Assembly (NCBI GenBank): GCA_903939845.1
Contig: CAJAIJ010000020.1
Span: forward strand, 1-64,000
DNA from: an uncultured Solirubrobacterales bacterium
GTDB taxonomy: Bacteria; Actinomycetota; Thermoleophilia; Solirubrobacterales; 70-9
Length of the DNA: 64,000 nucleotides
Direction: 5' to 3'
Part shown: one piece after another, positions 42,335-50,647 of the stretch
Position numbering within the stretch: the stretch's first letter is position 1
How the letters are laid out: every line of letters begins with the position of its first letter
Translations under genes and position numbers: made by a program
The notes under the pieces: model-generated
Database searches by the model: none
What the model was told of the DNA's origin: nothing
What the model saw: the letters and a program-made list of their open reading frames with translations, nothing else

Positions 42335-42991
42335 CTACGCGTTCCCGGAATCTCCGGCCAGGGAATCCCGGCTGTCCCTCTTGAACCGGGAGTAGACCTG
42401 ATTGACGTTGGCAACGGTCAACTCGTCTGCCCCGTCGATTCCGTCGTCCTGCATCAGCTCGATGACCTCTTTCGCACTGTAGCCCTGAGCACGCAGTCGG
42501 ACTATCTCGACGTTCCGAGGAGACATGTCGGCAATGACCTTCCCCCACTCCTCCCTGAGGACGAAACCGTCCACGAAATCGCCTCCACCGGCCGGAGTGA
42601 CGTCGTACGGATCGGGCTTGCCGTCGTCATAGGAATCGAGCGAACTCGTCTGGGGCGACCGCCCCTGCTTGCGCAGGAAGTCGATTATCCGACGGTCGAG
42701 GATGGTCCAGACCCGACTGAAGAATTCCCCTGCCGATCCGCCACTGAAGGTCGGATTGATGGCGTGTGCAATGGCCTGGCCGACGATGTCCTCGGCGTCG
42801 ACTATCCGTGTGATCTTCTCGTGCTTCATCGTGTAGCCGAGCATCGCTTCGTAACGGCGAAAGACGAGGATCCCGGTCGCCCGGACGAACTCGTCGGTCT
42901 CTCCGGCCTCGCGAGCCGAGACCACGTAATGAACGAGGTCGTCATCGTCGAGTTGGTCGAGTTCGGATTCATTCTTCGGTCTGAAAGTCAA
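42335..42991 (-). CDS. ECF-like sigma-70 family RNA polymerase sigma factor
   Basis: A 218-residue protein. The region-2-like part includes VDAEDIVGQAIAHAINPTF and RVWTILDRRIIDFLRKQGR; the region-4-like helix-turn-helix is MSPRNVEIVRLRAQGYSAKEVIELM, with an extended loop (DDGIDGADELTVANVNQVYSRFKR) in place of the usual compact turn. It lacks the canonical N-terminal ECF start. TTG 42991 with GGAG at 9 bases was chosen; no in-frame ATG fits. It heads a three-gene unit with the unknown protein and the ImmA-type protease. Confidence 0.75.
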   Translation of the reverse strand: MTFRPKNESELDQLDDDDLVHYVVSAREAGETDEFVRATGILVFRRYEAMLGYTMKHEKITRIVDAEDIVGQAIAHAINPTFSGGSAGEFFSRVWTILDRRIIDFLRKQGRSPQTSSLDSYDDGKPDPYDVTPAGGGDFVDGFVLREEWGKVIADMSPRNVEIVRLRAQGYSAKEVIELMQDDGIDGADELTVANVNQVYSRFKRDSRDSLAGDSGNA

Positions 42992-43116
42992 GATTCCATT
43001 CTCCGGTCGTATCGGGAGGACGGTTTCTGACAGAAGCCCCGAATTCTTTCGAGATCACCTGTGGCGCCGAAGAACCTCCCCGAGCGAACGCCGTCCAAGA
43101 TAGCGAGGCGTTCGGC

Positions 43117-43122
43117 TACAGT
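43117..43122 (+). promoter_or_regulatory. Candidate -10 element of the DAO-family oxidase gene
   Basis: TACAGT ends 6 bases before GTG 43129. On the opposite strand TATCTT (43097-43102) could serve the divergent sigma-factor unit. Confidence 0.4.
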
Positions 43123-43128
43123 CGTTTC

Positions 43129-44574
43129 GTGTCACGGGAACTGACGAAGTCCGGAGTCTGGCCGACCACCCCGCCGACCGGCGAGGAGCGGGCTGCATAC
43201 GCCGATGCCGCTCCGATCCCGTTCTGGCTGGACCGGGACGGTCGCCCGGCACCGAGGCCACCGCTGGAAGGCGAGGTCGAAGCCGACCTGGTGGTCGTGG
43301 GGGGCGGCCTCACGGGCCTCTGGGCTGCCCTGAGGGCGGTCGAGGAAGAACCCGACCGATCGGTCGTGGTGATCGAGTCGGAGGGAGTCGGGACGGGTGC
43401 CAGCGGCCGCAACGGGGGCTTCATGTCCTCGTCGCTCGTCCACGGCATCAGCAACGGGCTCAGCCGGTTTCCGAAAGAGGTCGGACGACTCGAGCAGCTG
43501 GGGCTCGAGAACCTGGACGGGATCGGGCAGACGATCGAACGGCTGGGGATCGAGTGCTCGCTGACCCGACCAGGGGCGATCGAGGTCGCGATGACGGATG
43601 GTCAGATGGCCGAGCTGGCGGGCAAGGTCGAAGAACTCGAGAAGTACGGCCACGAAGCCGCGCTGCTCGACCGGGACGAGATGGCGGCCGAGGTCGACTC
43701 GCCGCTCTTCACCGGAGGGCTTTGGCAGAAGACGGGCGAGTGGGCGGTAGATCCGGTCGCGCTCTGTGACGGCCTCGCGTCGGCGATCGAGCGCGCCGGT
43801 GGCCGTATCTTCGAATCGACCCGGATGACCTCTCTCGAAAAGGACGGAGCCGGCGTCGCCGTGGTCTGCGAAGGGGGCCGGATCCGGGCCCGTAATGCCC
43901 TGCTCGCGACGGCGGCCTTCCGGAGTCCGGTGAGAGCGATCCGCTCGAGAGTGATCCCGGTCTTCGACTACGTGCTGGTGACCGAACCCCTCTCTGACGC
44001 CCAGTGGGATGCGGTCGGATGGAGTCGGGGCCAGGGCCTGTCCGATTCGGCCAACCGGTTCCACTACTACCGGCCGCTGCCGGGGGGAAGGATCCTGTGG
44101 GGCGGATACGACGCGATCTACCACTACGGAGGCCGGGTCGAGGAGAGCCACTACCAGCGTGACGCCAGCTTCGCCGGCCTCTCCCAGAGGTTCTTCACCG
44201 CGTTCCCCCAGCTGGAGGGCATCCGGTTCACACACCGGTGGGGCGGCGCGATCGACACCTGCTCGCGATTCTTCGCCTTCTACGGAACCGCCCTGGACGG
44301 CCGGGTCTCATACGCGGTCGGCCATACCGGACTCGGCGTCGGCGCAAGCCGTTTCGCTGGCCGGGTCGGCCTGGCCCTGCTCGACGGGTCCGATCCCGAT
44401 CTGCTCGCCATGGACTACGTCCGCAGCAGGCCGGTCCCCTTCCCTCCCGAGCCACTCCGGTGGGCGACGATCGAGCTGACCCGAAACCGTTTGGCCGAAG
44501 CCGATCGCCGGGACGGCGAAGAGGGACTCTGGCTCAGGCTCCTGACCCGCCTCGGGCTCGGTTTCGACAGCTGA
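43129..44574 (+). CDS. FAD-dependent oxidoreductase of the DAO (glycine/D-amino acid/gamma-glutamylputrescine oxidase) family
   Basis: A 481-residue flavoenzyme. The Rossmann loop VVVGGGLTGLWAALRAVEE and VVVIESEGVGTGASGRNGGF are typical; the latter SGRNGG block resembles covalent-flavin and PuuB-like members. Also seen: LLATAAFRSPVRAIRSRVIPVFDYVLVTEPL, GGYDAIYHYG and the C-terminal YAVGHTGLGVGASRFAGRVGLALL FAD contact. The amine substrate is unknown. The start is GTG 43129, leaderless by context. A CCCTG/CAGGG hairpin follows the gene. It marks the left border of the restriction island. Confidence 0.85.
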   Translation: MSRELTKSGVWPTTPPTGEERAAYADAAPIPFWLDRDGRPAPRPPLEGEVEADLVVVGGGLTGLWAALRAVEEEPDRSVVVIESEGVGTGASGRNGGFMSSSLVHGISNGLSRFPKEVGRLEQLGLENLDGIGQTIERLGIECSLTRPGAIEVAMTDGQMAELAGKVEELEKYGHEAALLDRDEMAAEVDSPLFTGGLWQKTGEWAVDPVALCDGLASAIERAGGRIFESTRMTSLEKDGAGVAVVCEGGRIRARNALLATAAFRSPVRAIRSRVIPVFDYVLVTEPLSDAQWDAVGWSRGQGLSDSANRFHYYRPLPGGRILWGGYDAIYHYGGRVEESHYQRDASFAGLSQRFFTAFPQLEGIRFTHRWGGAIDTCSRFFAFYGTALDGRVSYAVGHTGLGVGASRFAGRVGLALLDGSDPDLLAMDYVRSRPVPFPPEPLRWATIELTRNRLAEADRRDGEEGLWLRLLTRLGLGFDS

Positions 44575-44646
44575 ACCCTGCGGAGAACAGGGACAGCTCA
44601 CGAAGCTTCTGAGCCAAAGACCTGATCGTCCGCCCGAGTGGAACTC

Positions 44647-45363
44647 CTAATCCAAGAAGGCGCTCAATCCGTATTTGTCGTCTGAGGACATCCAAACCCC
44701 TGCTCTTTCGGGGGCGGGAATCTCGTAGACCCCGGTTCCCATGCGCTGATTCTGGGTCTGGCCCGGGACCCGACCACTCCCTAACTCACGAATGTGGCTG
44801 ATGTCTCTAATCAGGAGCGCTCTGTCTCTCACCAAGTCGAGGCAAAGAACCGAGTAGTCGGACTCACCCTGAAGCCTTCGAAACTTGGCTGGCTTGAGGC
44901 TAATCACGCCTTGCCTTCCCCAGTAGCCGTCGAAATCGGTAAAGAGCTCCAAGCTTCTGCCGCCAACGAGAAAATCAGCGGACCCACCGGGAGCATCCCT
45001 GAACTCTCTGGCTTCATCGTCCCCCGAGAACCCGATGCGCAGCCCAAAGTCTTCAGACACGAGGTTGTAGAAGGCATCTTCCACAAGCCACCCGGCTACA
45101 AGGGAGAAGGCGTAGTCATAGGGGGAGCGGTTCTGTCGGTAAAAGGAATTCCCTCGGCTTCCCGCGGTGTCAAGCAGGTGGGCTTTGGCGGGCGCGGACA
45201 ACTCGCCCGTACGAGTCAAGATGACCTTGAAGAACGCTGCCTTGTCCTCGGCGAGGGACGGGGTAACTTGAACTCCACCGTAAAAGTCATCGATCGCTTG
45301 ATTCAGCGAGGGCCACCGGTGCCGGGCCAACCAGCGCTCAAGGTTCCGGACCTTTGACTTCAT
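44647..45363 (-). CDS. Candidate type II restriction endonuclease (PD-(D/E)XK-like)
   Basis: A 238-residue protein. The region around 90-160 has a helix with Glu (GWLVEDAFYNLVSEDF), then SADFLV (D130), RSLELFTDFDGYW (E139) and LKPAKFRRL. The spacing D...ELxTDxxxYW followed by a Lys-bearing element resembles several type II nucleases such as MjaI-like enzymes; a clean D/E-x-K triad is not visible. Neighbours (vsr and a C5 methyltransferase) make a nuclease role likely. Codon use is less GC-biased than outside the island. ATG 45363 was preferred over TTG 45375. The recognition site is unknown. Confidence 0.5.
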   Translation of the reverse strand: MKSKVRNLERWLARHRWPSLNQAIDDFYGGVQVTPSLAEDKAAFFKVILTRTGELSAPAKAHLLDTAGSRGNSFYRQNRSPYDYAFSLVAGWLVEDAFYNLVSEDFGLRIGFSGDDEAREFRDAPGGSADFLVGGRSLELFTDFDGYWGRQGVISLKPAKFRRLQGESDYSVLCLDLVRDRALLIRDISHIRELGSGRVPGQTQNQRMGTGVYEIPAPERAGVWMSSDDKYGLSAFLD

Positions 45364-45448
45364 TCTGTCGGTCAAATCCTCGATCGACGAATGGTTTCAC
45401 ATATTCACCTCGGTTTCGCCCGCCCGACCTCTCTTCTCGCCTTCAGGG

Positions 45449-45898
45449 ATGCCCAAGGGTCCCAGACCAGCGCCAGAGGCAAGTCCGGAGGCAGCTAGGG
45501 CCACCATGGTCTCGAACCGTGGCCGTGACACCAAGCCCGAACGGGAGATCCGATCAGCCCTCCACCGATCTGGACTTCGCTTTCGAAAGCACTCAGGGCT
45601 CCTGCCAGATTTGCGCTGTGAGGCAGACATCCTTTTCCCCGGGGAACCGATTGCCGTGGTCGTTGATGGCTGCTTCTGGCAGCTCTGCCCAAGGCATGGA
45701 CAAATTCCAAAAGCAAACGAGACCTGGTGGAGGGGCAAGTTCCATGCGACCAAATAGCAAGATCGCCGAAACGCCCGCATCCTCTCGGAGCATGGCTGGG
45801 AGGTAATCCGCATCTGGGAGCACGAGTCAGTTTCGGATACATCAAGGAAGGTCGAAGAAGCTGTGAAGCGACGGCGATCCGTCCCCATCCCGCAATAG
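45449..45898 (+). pseudogene. vsr: Very-short-patch repair endonuclease gene interrupted by an in-frame TAG
   Basis: Vsr nicks T:G mismatches that arise at 5-methylcytosine sites. Codons 1-102 give the N-terminal part (RGRDTKPEREIRSALHRSGL, then ADILFPGEPIAVVVDGCFW with C-x...CPRH zinc-site residues), then TAG at 45755-45757. The same frame continues without gap to TAG 45896: QDRRNARILSEHGWEVIRIWEHE, the conserved Vsr C-terminal block. So a single nonsense codon divides an otherwise full-length 149-codon gene. The usual His after GCFW is Gln. The stop lies 10 bases before the methyltransferase start. Readthrough or a sequencing error is possible. Confidence 0.82.
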
Positions 45899-45901
45899 AC
45901 T
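45896..45901 (+). promoter_or_regulatory. Candidate -10 element of the cytosine methyltransferase gene
   Basis: TAGACT, overlapping the vsr terminal stop codon, ends 7 bases before the ATG at 45909, so the methyltransferase may have its own leaderless transcript. Confidence 0.4.
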
Positions 45902-45908
45902 CGCCTTA

Positions 45909-47048
45909 ATGAGCGGGTCGGATCCCTTCACCCAACTTCCCCCAGTTCTAGACCTCTTCTCCGGAGCGGGGGGGCTTTCTCAAGGTTTCGCGAATGCCGG
46001 CTTTGCCGTACCGTATGCCGTCGACAATTGGGATGTGGCGTGCGAGACTCACCGCCTCAACCACCCCCGTTCGGAGACGCTTTGCGGCGACATACGCGAG
46101 GTGAGCGACAAAGAGATCGAAAGACGGTTCGCTGATGCCGGAATCGTCGTCGGAGGACCGCCTTGCCAGGGTTTCTCCACTGCCGGGAAACAGCTTCTTG
46201 ACGACCCAAGGAACCGACTCGTCGAGGAGTTCATCCGAGTCGTGGCGATTGTCCAACCAGAGGCCTTCTTACTGGAGAATGTCGAAGGGCTCGCAAAACG
46301 CTCAGGCGGACAGCTAGTTGCAGAGCTTCGATCACGGTTCGAAGCCATGGGCTACTTAGTGGCACAACAGATCTTGGCTGCGGTTGACTTCGGAATACCG
46401 CAAAAAAGGCGGAGGTTCATGATGCTGGGCCTCCGTGCGGGACTGCCCGTCTTCCCGGTCCCAACCCACCACTTCCGAAGGGGTGGGCAGCAGCCGCTCG
46501 GACTCGAACCCGCGCCCACCTTTGATGATGCGACTTCGGATCTACCTGCTGTCGCTGCCGGAGAGGAGAACGGCACCTATGCGGGGCCACCGAGGAACCG
46601 CTTCCAGGAATCCATGCGCGAAGGAGCGACGGACCTCACTCTCCATAAGGCCCCTTCCCACAAGCCGCATATGGTTGCGTTGATGAAACATATCCCTCAA
46701 GGGGCCTCGGCGTTCGATGTACCCGACCAGATTCCTGACGAATTGATGCCCAAGAGCGGTTTTCCAAACTCCTACGCTCGAATTCGCCCCGATCAGCCAG
46801 GGCCTACCATTACTCGAAACTTCACAACGCCGAGTTCGGCCAATTGCATTCATCCGCACCATGACCGAGCCCTAACGCTCCGGGAGGGTGCGCGCCTGCA
46901 GACATTTCCCGACCGCTACCGATTCGCTGGGAACTTTGGAGACATGCGCCTCCAGATCGGAAATGCAGTACCACCAAACCTGGCCGAGGCCGTCGCCCGG
47001 CATGTGGCCTCTGCACTGAGGCAACAGGAAACCTTAAGGGCCTCTTAG
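45909..47048 (+). CDS. DNA (cytosine-5-)-methyltransferase
   Basis: A 379-residue modification enzyme. Motif I PVLDLFSGAGGLSQGF binds SAM, motif IV GGPPCQGFSTAG carries the catalytic Cys, motif VI is LLENVEGL, motif VIII IPQKRRRFMMLGL, then a target-recognition region at about 185-270, motif IX IRPDQPGPTITRNF and motif X RLQIGNAVPPNLAEAVA. It is complete. Codon use includes TTA and other A/T-rich codons rare elsewhere in the window. Vsr lies directly upstream, and nuclease candidates flank on both sides, so it is most likely the modification subunit of a type II system with a Dcm-like specificity that cannot be read here. Confidence 0.94.
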   Translation: MSGSDPFTQLPPVLDLFSGAGGLSQGFANAGFAVPYAVDNWDVACETHRLNHPRSETLCGDIREVSDKEIERRFADAGIVVGGPPCQGFSTAGKQLLDDPRNRLVEEFIRVVAIVQPEAFLLENVEGLAKRSGGQLVAELRSRFEAMGYLVAQQILAAVDFGIPQKRRRFMMLGLRAGLPVFPVPTHHFRRGGQQPLGLEPAPTFDDATSDLPAVAAGEENGTYAGPPRNRFQESMREGATDLTLHKAPSHKPHMVALMKHIPQGASAFDVPDQIPDELMPKSGFPNSYARIRPDQPGPTITRNFTTPSSANCIHPHHDRALTLREGARLQTFPDRYRFAGNFGDMRLQIGNAVPPNLAEAVARHVASALRQQETLRAS

Positions 47049-47064
47049 AACCATCTCGCCCGAG

Positions 47065-47937
47065 TCAACGAATCGGGGTGATAGCGGAGATGCTCCCGAG
47101 CTTGTGGTGGAACTGAATCTGCCCTTGATGGTATTGAAGCCAACCGAATGGCATGTGGATGGTCGAACCACCATTTCGGCTCCCTGGCGCAACCAATCCA
47201 CCATTATTCGCAACGGCCAGCTTGAGGTCATCGACGGCTACCACGGAGTCGAGGTCCTGAGAATCTGGGTCGACCAGATTCCGATACCACAAAAAGTCAG
47301 CCCAGTCTTGGTGGTCGGCAGCCAGACCCCTGGAAAAACAGAACTCACAGATCTCACCGATTGAATCCGTCAGCCATTCCAGTAATGCCCTCGCAATACG
47401 CTTGTCAAAGCGCTGAAGCGTTTCCCAGACCATTCGACTCTGGTAACGGGTCTCCATGGCCCTGATCCGCGAATCATATGGCGTCACATTGTTCAAAGCT
47501 TCATCCGACTCGTCAGAACCGCCGATGAACAGTGACAACCCCCTCGCTACATCCGGTGGCACTGCGCTGAAATGCCTACCAAAGCCTTCAAGAAACCGTT
47601 CGACCGTGATCAGGAACACCTGCCCGCCCTCACTTTTCTTGACTGAGATTTGCGAAGTGCTCTCGACGCCACTCCAAGAAACCCTCACATCTGCCTTTGA
47701 CTTGGTCGTGTCTCCCAAGATGGACGGAACGCCAACTTCTGACTTCCCAGCATGGGCCATTTCCACAGAGCCGCCAGGTGCGCTTACACCGACCCGTTGG
47801 GCTAGAGCGCTCATCCCCTCAGGAGACTTGAGGCATTGAACGAGAAGTATCTCGTTCTCATGTCCGGAGGCCTTTGCGTACTTCCAGCCGTCAGCCCGAT
47901 TTCGGTTCCCACTTGACACCGAATCGAATCCTCCCAT
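47065..47937 (-). CDS. Candidate restriction endonuclease convergent with the methyltransferase
   Basis: A 290-residue protein with no family I can name. Residues about 80-110 (TKSKADVRVSW ... STSQISVKKSEGGQVFLI) place an Asp (D83) before a strand with Lys-Lys and GGQ, a pattern found in PD-(D/E)XK restriction enzymes; the N-terminal NRADGWKYAKASGHENE helix is also seen in some. No enzyme class is certain. It ends 16 bases from the methyltransferase stop. The start is uncertain: ATG 47937 was chosen, ATG 47994 is possible. The base composition matches the rest of the island. Confidence 0.48.
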   Translation of the reverse strand: MGGFDSVSSGNRNRADGWKYAKASGHENEILLVQCLKSPEGMSALAQRVGVSAPGGSVEMAHAGKSEVGVPSILGDTTKSKADVRVSWSGVESTSQISVKKSEGGQVFLITVERFLEGFGRHFSAVPPDVARGLSLFIGGSDESDEALNNVTPYDSRIRAMETRYQSRMVWETLQRFDKRIARALLEWLTDSIGEICEFCFSRGLAADHQDWADFLWYRNLVDPDSQDLDSVVAVDDLKLAVANNGGLVAPGSRNGGSTIHMPFGWLQYHQGQIQFHHKLGSISAITPIR

Positions 47938-48026
47938 GAACAGAATGTGAACGATTGCCGGTTCGGCCCACGGTTGGGGGCAAGAGGGCATCACAACATC
48001 GGCACCTACCGCCTCATCCCTTTGAA

Positions 48027-48043
48027 CATGTGCAGCTCACATG
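48027..48043. repeat. Inverted repeat at the right edge of the restriction island
   Basis: CATGTG-CAGCT-CACATG, a 6-base inverted repeat in the 47938-48081 gap. It may be an operator, or a weak terminator of the flanking leftward ABC operon whose stop is at 48082. The gap otherwise holds nothing recognised. Confidence 0.3.
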
Positions 48044-48081
48044 ATTTCGTTGCGAGACGCGGAAGTAGGGCCGCTCTCCCC

Positions 48082-50637
48082 CTACTCGTAGGAGATCGCC
48101 TCGAGTACATCCAGCTTTGCGGCCTTGCGGGCCGGGTAGACCGCGGCCAATACGCCGGCGAGGGCGCTGAGGACGAGGATCAGGGCGAGAGTCCCGATCG
48201 GATAGCTCAGCACGAAGCCCTCGCCCTCCAGCGGAATTCCCATCAGGAAGGCGAACAGGATGCCGAGGATCAGTCCTGCGATCGCCCCGAGCACGGCCGT
48301 GATCACTGCCTCGTAGGTGACCATCCGACGGACCTGCCGGCGGGACATGCCGATGGCCCTCACCATTCCGAGCTCACGGGTGCGCTCGTAGATGGAGAGG
48401 ATGAGGGTGACCACGATCCCGACGAGAGAGACCACTACGGCCAGCGCAAGCAGGACATAGATCAGTGCCAGGAGGGCATTGATCTGCTCCTTCTGGCGGT
48501 CCTTCAGCTCCTCCTGATTGAGGACCTCCACGGTCGGGAAGTTCGTCCGATCGAGCCTGTCGGCCACCCGGTTCTTGACCTCTTCGACATCGGCTCCGGA
48601 ATCGACCCGGGCCAGGGCGAACTGGTCCTCGGCCACGCCGAAGTTCTCGAGCATCGAGGGTTCGGCCACCACGATGTCCCCGAGCAGATCGAGGTTGCCC
48701 GATGCCATGATCCCGATCACCTCGAGCTTCGTCCTCGTGCCGGTGGGAGAGAGAACCCGGAAGTCGTCGCCGATAGCCAGACGTTCGGCGCTGGAAAGAC
48801 CCTGCGAGATCACTGCCTTGTCTCCCGAGAGCTCGGCCAGGGCCCTGGGGGAGCCCTCGGCCCAGTCGACCTGGATCACCTGGTCGACCGTGTCCGGCTG
48901 GACCGAAGAGAGCTGGCGCTCGCCAGACCCGGCAACCTTGATCTGGGCGAAGCGGATCCCCGAGGCGGCCCTGACGCCGTCGACCTTTGCGGCCTCACGC
49001 ACCGCTTCCGGCGGAATCGGAACGAATCCGCCGGGACCCTGGAGCACGATCTCGCCCTCGAGGTTCTGGTCGATGACGTCGGTCACCGAGCTGTTCAGGC
49101 CGGAGGCGAAGATCGAGACGAAGGCGACCAGGGCTATGCCGATCATCAAGGCGGCCGAGGTGACGGCGGTCCGCGAAGGACTGCGGAGTGCATTCTCGGT
49201 CGCCAGCCTTCCAGTCAGGCCGCCGACGGCACGAACGGGGATTCCGATCAATCTGACCATCGGCTGGATCAGGCGGGGGCTGAAGATCGAAATCGCGACC
49301 ACCAGCGCCACGGCGCCGCCTCCGATGCGAGCGGCCCCTGCCCCGCCCTCTATGTCGTCGACCAGGACCGAGGCGATGAGCGCTACTCCGATGACGGCAA
49401 GAACGATCGCGACCAGGGCACGAATCCAGAGTCGGGTCCGGCCCGTCTGGAGGACGTTCTCGGAGAGGGCCGCAATCGGCGGCACCCTCGTTGCCCGGAA
49501 GGCCGGAATCAGGGAGGAGACCAGGGTCACTCCGACTCCGACGATGAACGAGGCCACGATCGTTCGAGGTGCGATCACGAGTGACTTGCTCGGAAGCTCG
49601 GCCCCGAAAACACTGAGCAGGGCACTGAGGCCCTCGGCCAGAGCAATGCCCACCAGCAGGCCGAGTCCCGAAGCGATCAAACCGATCAGGACTCCCTCGG
49701 CCAGAACCGTGGCGAGGATCTGCCGTCGGGATGCACCGAGGGTTCGCAGCATCCCGAATTCACGGGTCCGCTGGGCGACCGTGATCGAGAAGACGTTGAA
49801 GATCACGAAGGATCCGACCAGCAGCGAAATCGCGGCAAATGCGAACAGGGCGATCGTCAGGAAGCTGAGGCCGTCGCGAATGTCGCTCGCCTGGCGGTCG
49901 GCATTCTCCTGGCCGGTCTCGACCAGGAGGTCGGCCGGCAGGACCTCGGCGATCCGATCCCTCAGCTCTTCGTCGCTGACCGTGCCGTCACCACCGACGG
50001 AGATCTGGTCGAACCTGCCTTCCCGACCGGTCAGGGACTGAGCCTCGGAAAGGGTGACCTGTGCGATCGAGGTTCCGCCGAAAGAGGCTCCACCGAGCTG
50101 AGTGAGCCCGACCACCTCGAAGAGTCGGGCCGGACCCGACCCGATCAGGCGGATCCTTCCCCCGATCTCGACCCCTCCCCGCTTGGCCGCCTCGAGATCG
50201 AGCGCGGCCTCTCCCGGCCGGTCGGCCTTCCGACCCTCCACGTACTCGATCGAGGAGAGCCGGGATGGCAGCCCGGAGGAGATGAACTGGGGCGCGAAGG
50301 GTGCCCCGGTGGACTCGTTCTCGAGGTTGAGGATCGAGCCGGTCGCGAAGACCGAGCCCTGGGCGACCTCGACGCCCTGGACCGAACGAACCCGCTTCAG
50401 ATAGCTCTCGGAGAAGGCCGGGACGCTGCCGTCGAACTGGCGGACCTGCTCCTGCCGGGTGACCGTCACGTCTATCCGCTCGTTGGAGCGGACGAAGATG
50501 TCGTCGAAGGCCCCGTTGGTGGTGTCGGTCAGGACATAGGTGCCCGAAACAAGAGCGATGCCGAATACGACCGCAATCGCGGTCATCGCAGTCCGCCACT
50601 TGCGGGCGAAGAGGTTCTTCAGGCTTAGCCGGAGCAA
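48082..50637 (-). CDS. MacB/FtsX-type ABC transporter permease
   Basis: An 851-residue membrane protein with two FtsX domains. An N-terminal helix (MTAIAVVFGIALVSG) leads into a large extracytoplasmic MacB-periplasmic-core domain. Three helices with the FtsX pattern (TVAQRTREFGMLRTLGASRRQI) end the first half; a duplicate half follows, ending with IYERTRELGMVRAIGMSRRQVRRMVTYEAV and three helices. Such exporters act mechanically on lipoproteins, peptides or antibiotics. The start is TTG 50637, 10 bases after the ATPase gene; no better start exists near the conserved N-terminus. Confidence 0.9.
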   Translation of the reverse strand: MLRLSLKNLFARKWRTAMTAIAVVFGIALVSGTYVLTDTTNGAFDDIFVRSNERIDVTVTRQEQVRQFDGSVPAFSESYLKRVRSVQGVEVAQGSVFATGSILNLENESTGAPFAPQFISSGLPSRLSSIEYVEGRKADRPGEAALDLEAAKRGGVEIGGRIRLIGSGPARLFEVVGLTQLGGASFGGTSIAQVTLSEAQSLTGREGRFDQISVGGDGTVSDEELRDRIAEVLPADLLVETGQENADRQASDIRDGLSFLTIALFAFAAISLLVGSFVIFNVFSITVAQRTREFGMLRTLGASRRQILATVLAEGVLIGLIASGLGLLVGIALAEGLSALLSVFGAELPSKSLVIAPRTIVASFIVGVGVTLVSSLIPAFRATRVPPIAALSENVLQTGRTRLWIRALVAIVLAVIGVALIASVLVDDIEGGAGAARIGGGAVALVVAISIFSPRLIQPMVRLIGIPVRAVGGLTGRLATENALRSPSRTAVTSAALMIGIALVAFVSIFASGLNSSVTDVIDQNLEGEIVLQGPGGFVPIPPEAVREAAKVDGVRAASGIRFAQIKVAGSGERQLSSVQPDTVDQVIQVDWAEGSPRALAELSGDKAVISQGLSSAERLAIGDDFRVLSPTGTRTKLEVIGIMASGNLDLLGDIVVAEPSMLENFGVAEDQFALARVDSGADVEEVKNRVADRLDRTNFPTVEVLNQEELKDRQKEQINALLALIYVLLALAVVVSLVGIVVTLILSIYERTRELGMVRAIGMSRRQVRRMVTYEAVITAVLGAIAGLILGILFAFLMGIPLEGEGFVLSYPIGTLALILVLSALAGVLAAVYPARKAAKLDVLEAISYE

Positions 50638-50647
50638 ATCGAGGAAC

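Noticed and set aside
45727-45909. Short frame covering the second part of vsr in another phase
   Set aside because: The conserved Vsr C-terminus reads through in the original phase after TAG 45755, so there is no frameshift.
44575-48081. Integrase, att sites or terminal repeats bordering the restriction island
   Set aside because: No recombinase gene, tRNA end or direct repeat was seen at either border, so the mode of entry is unknown.
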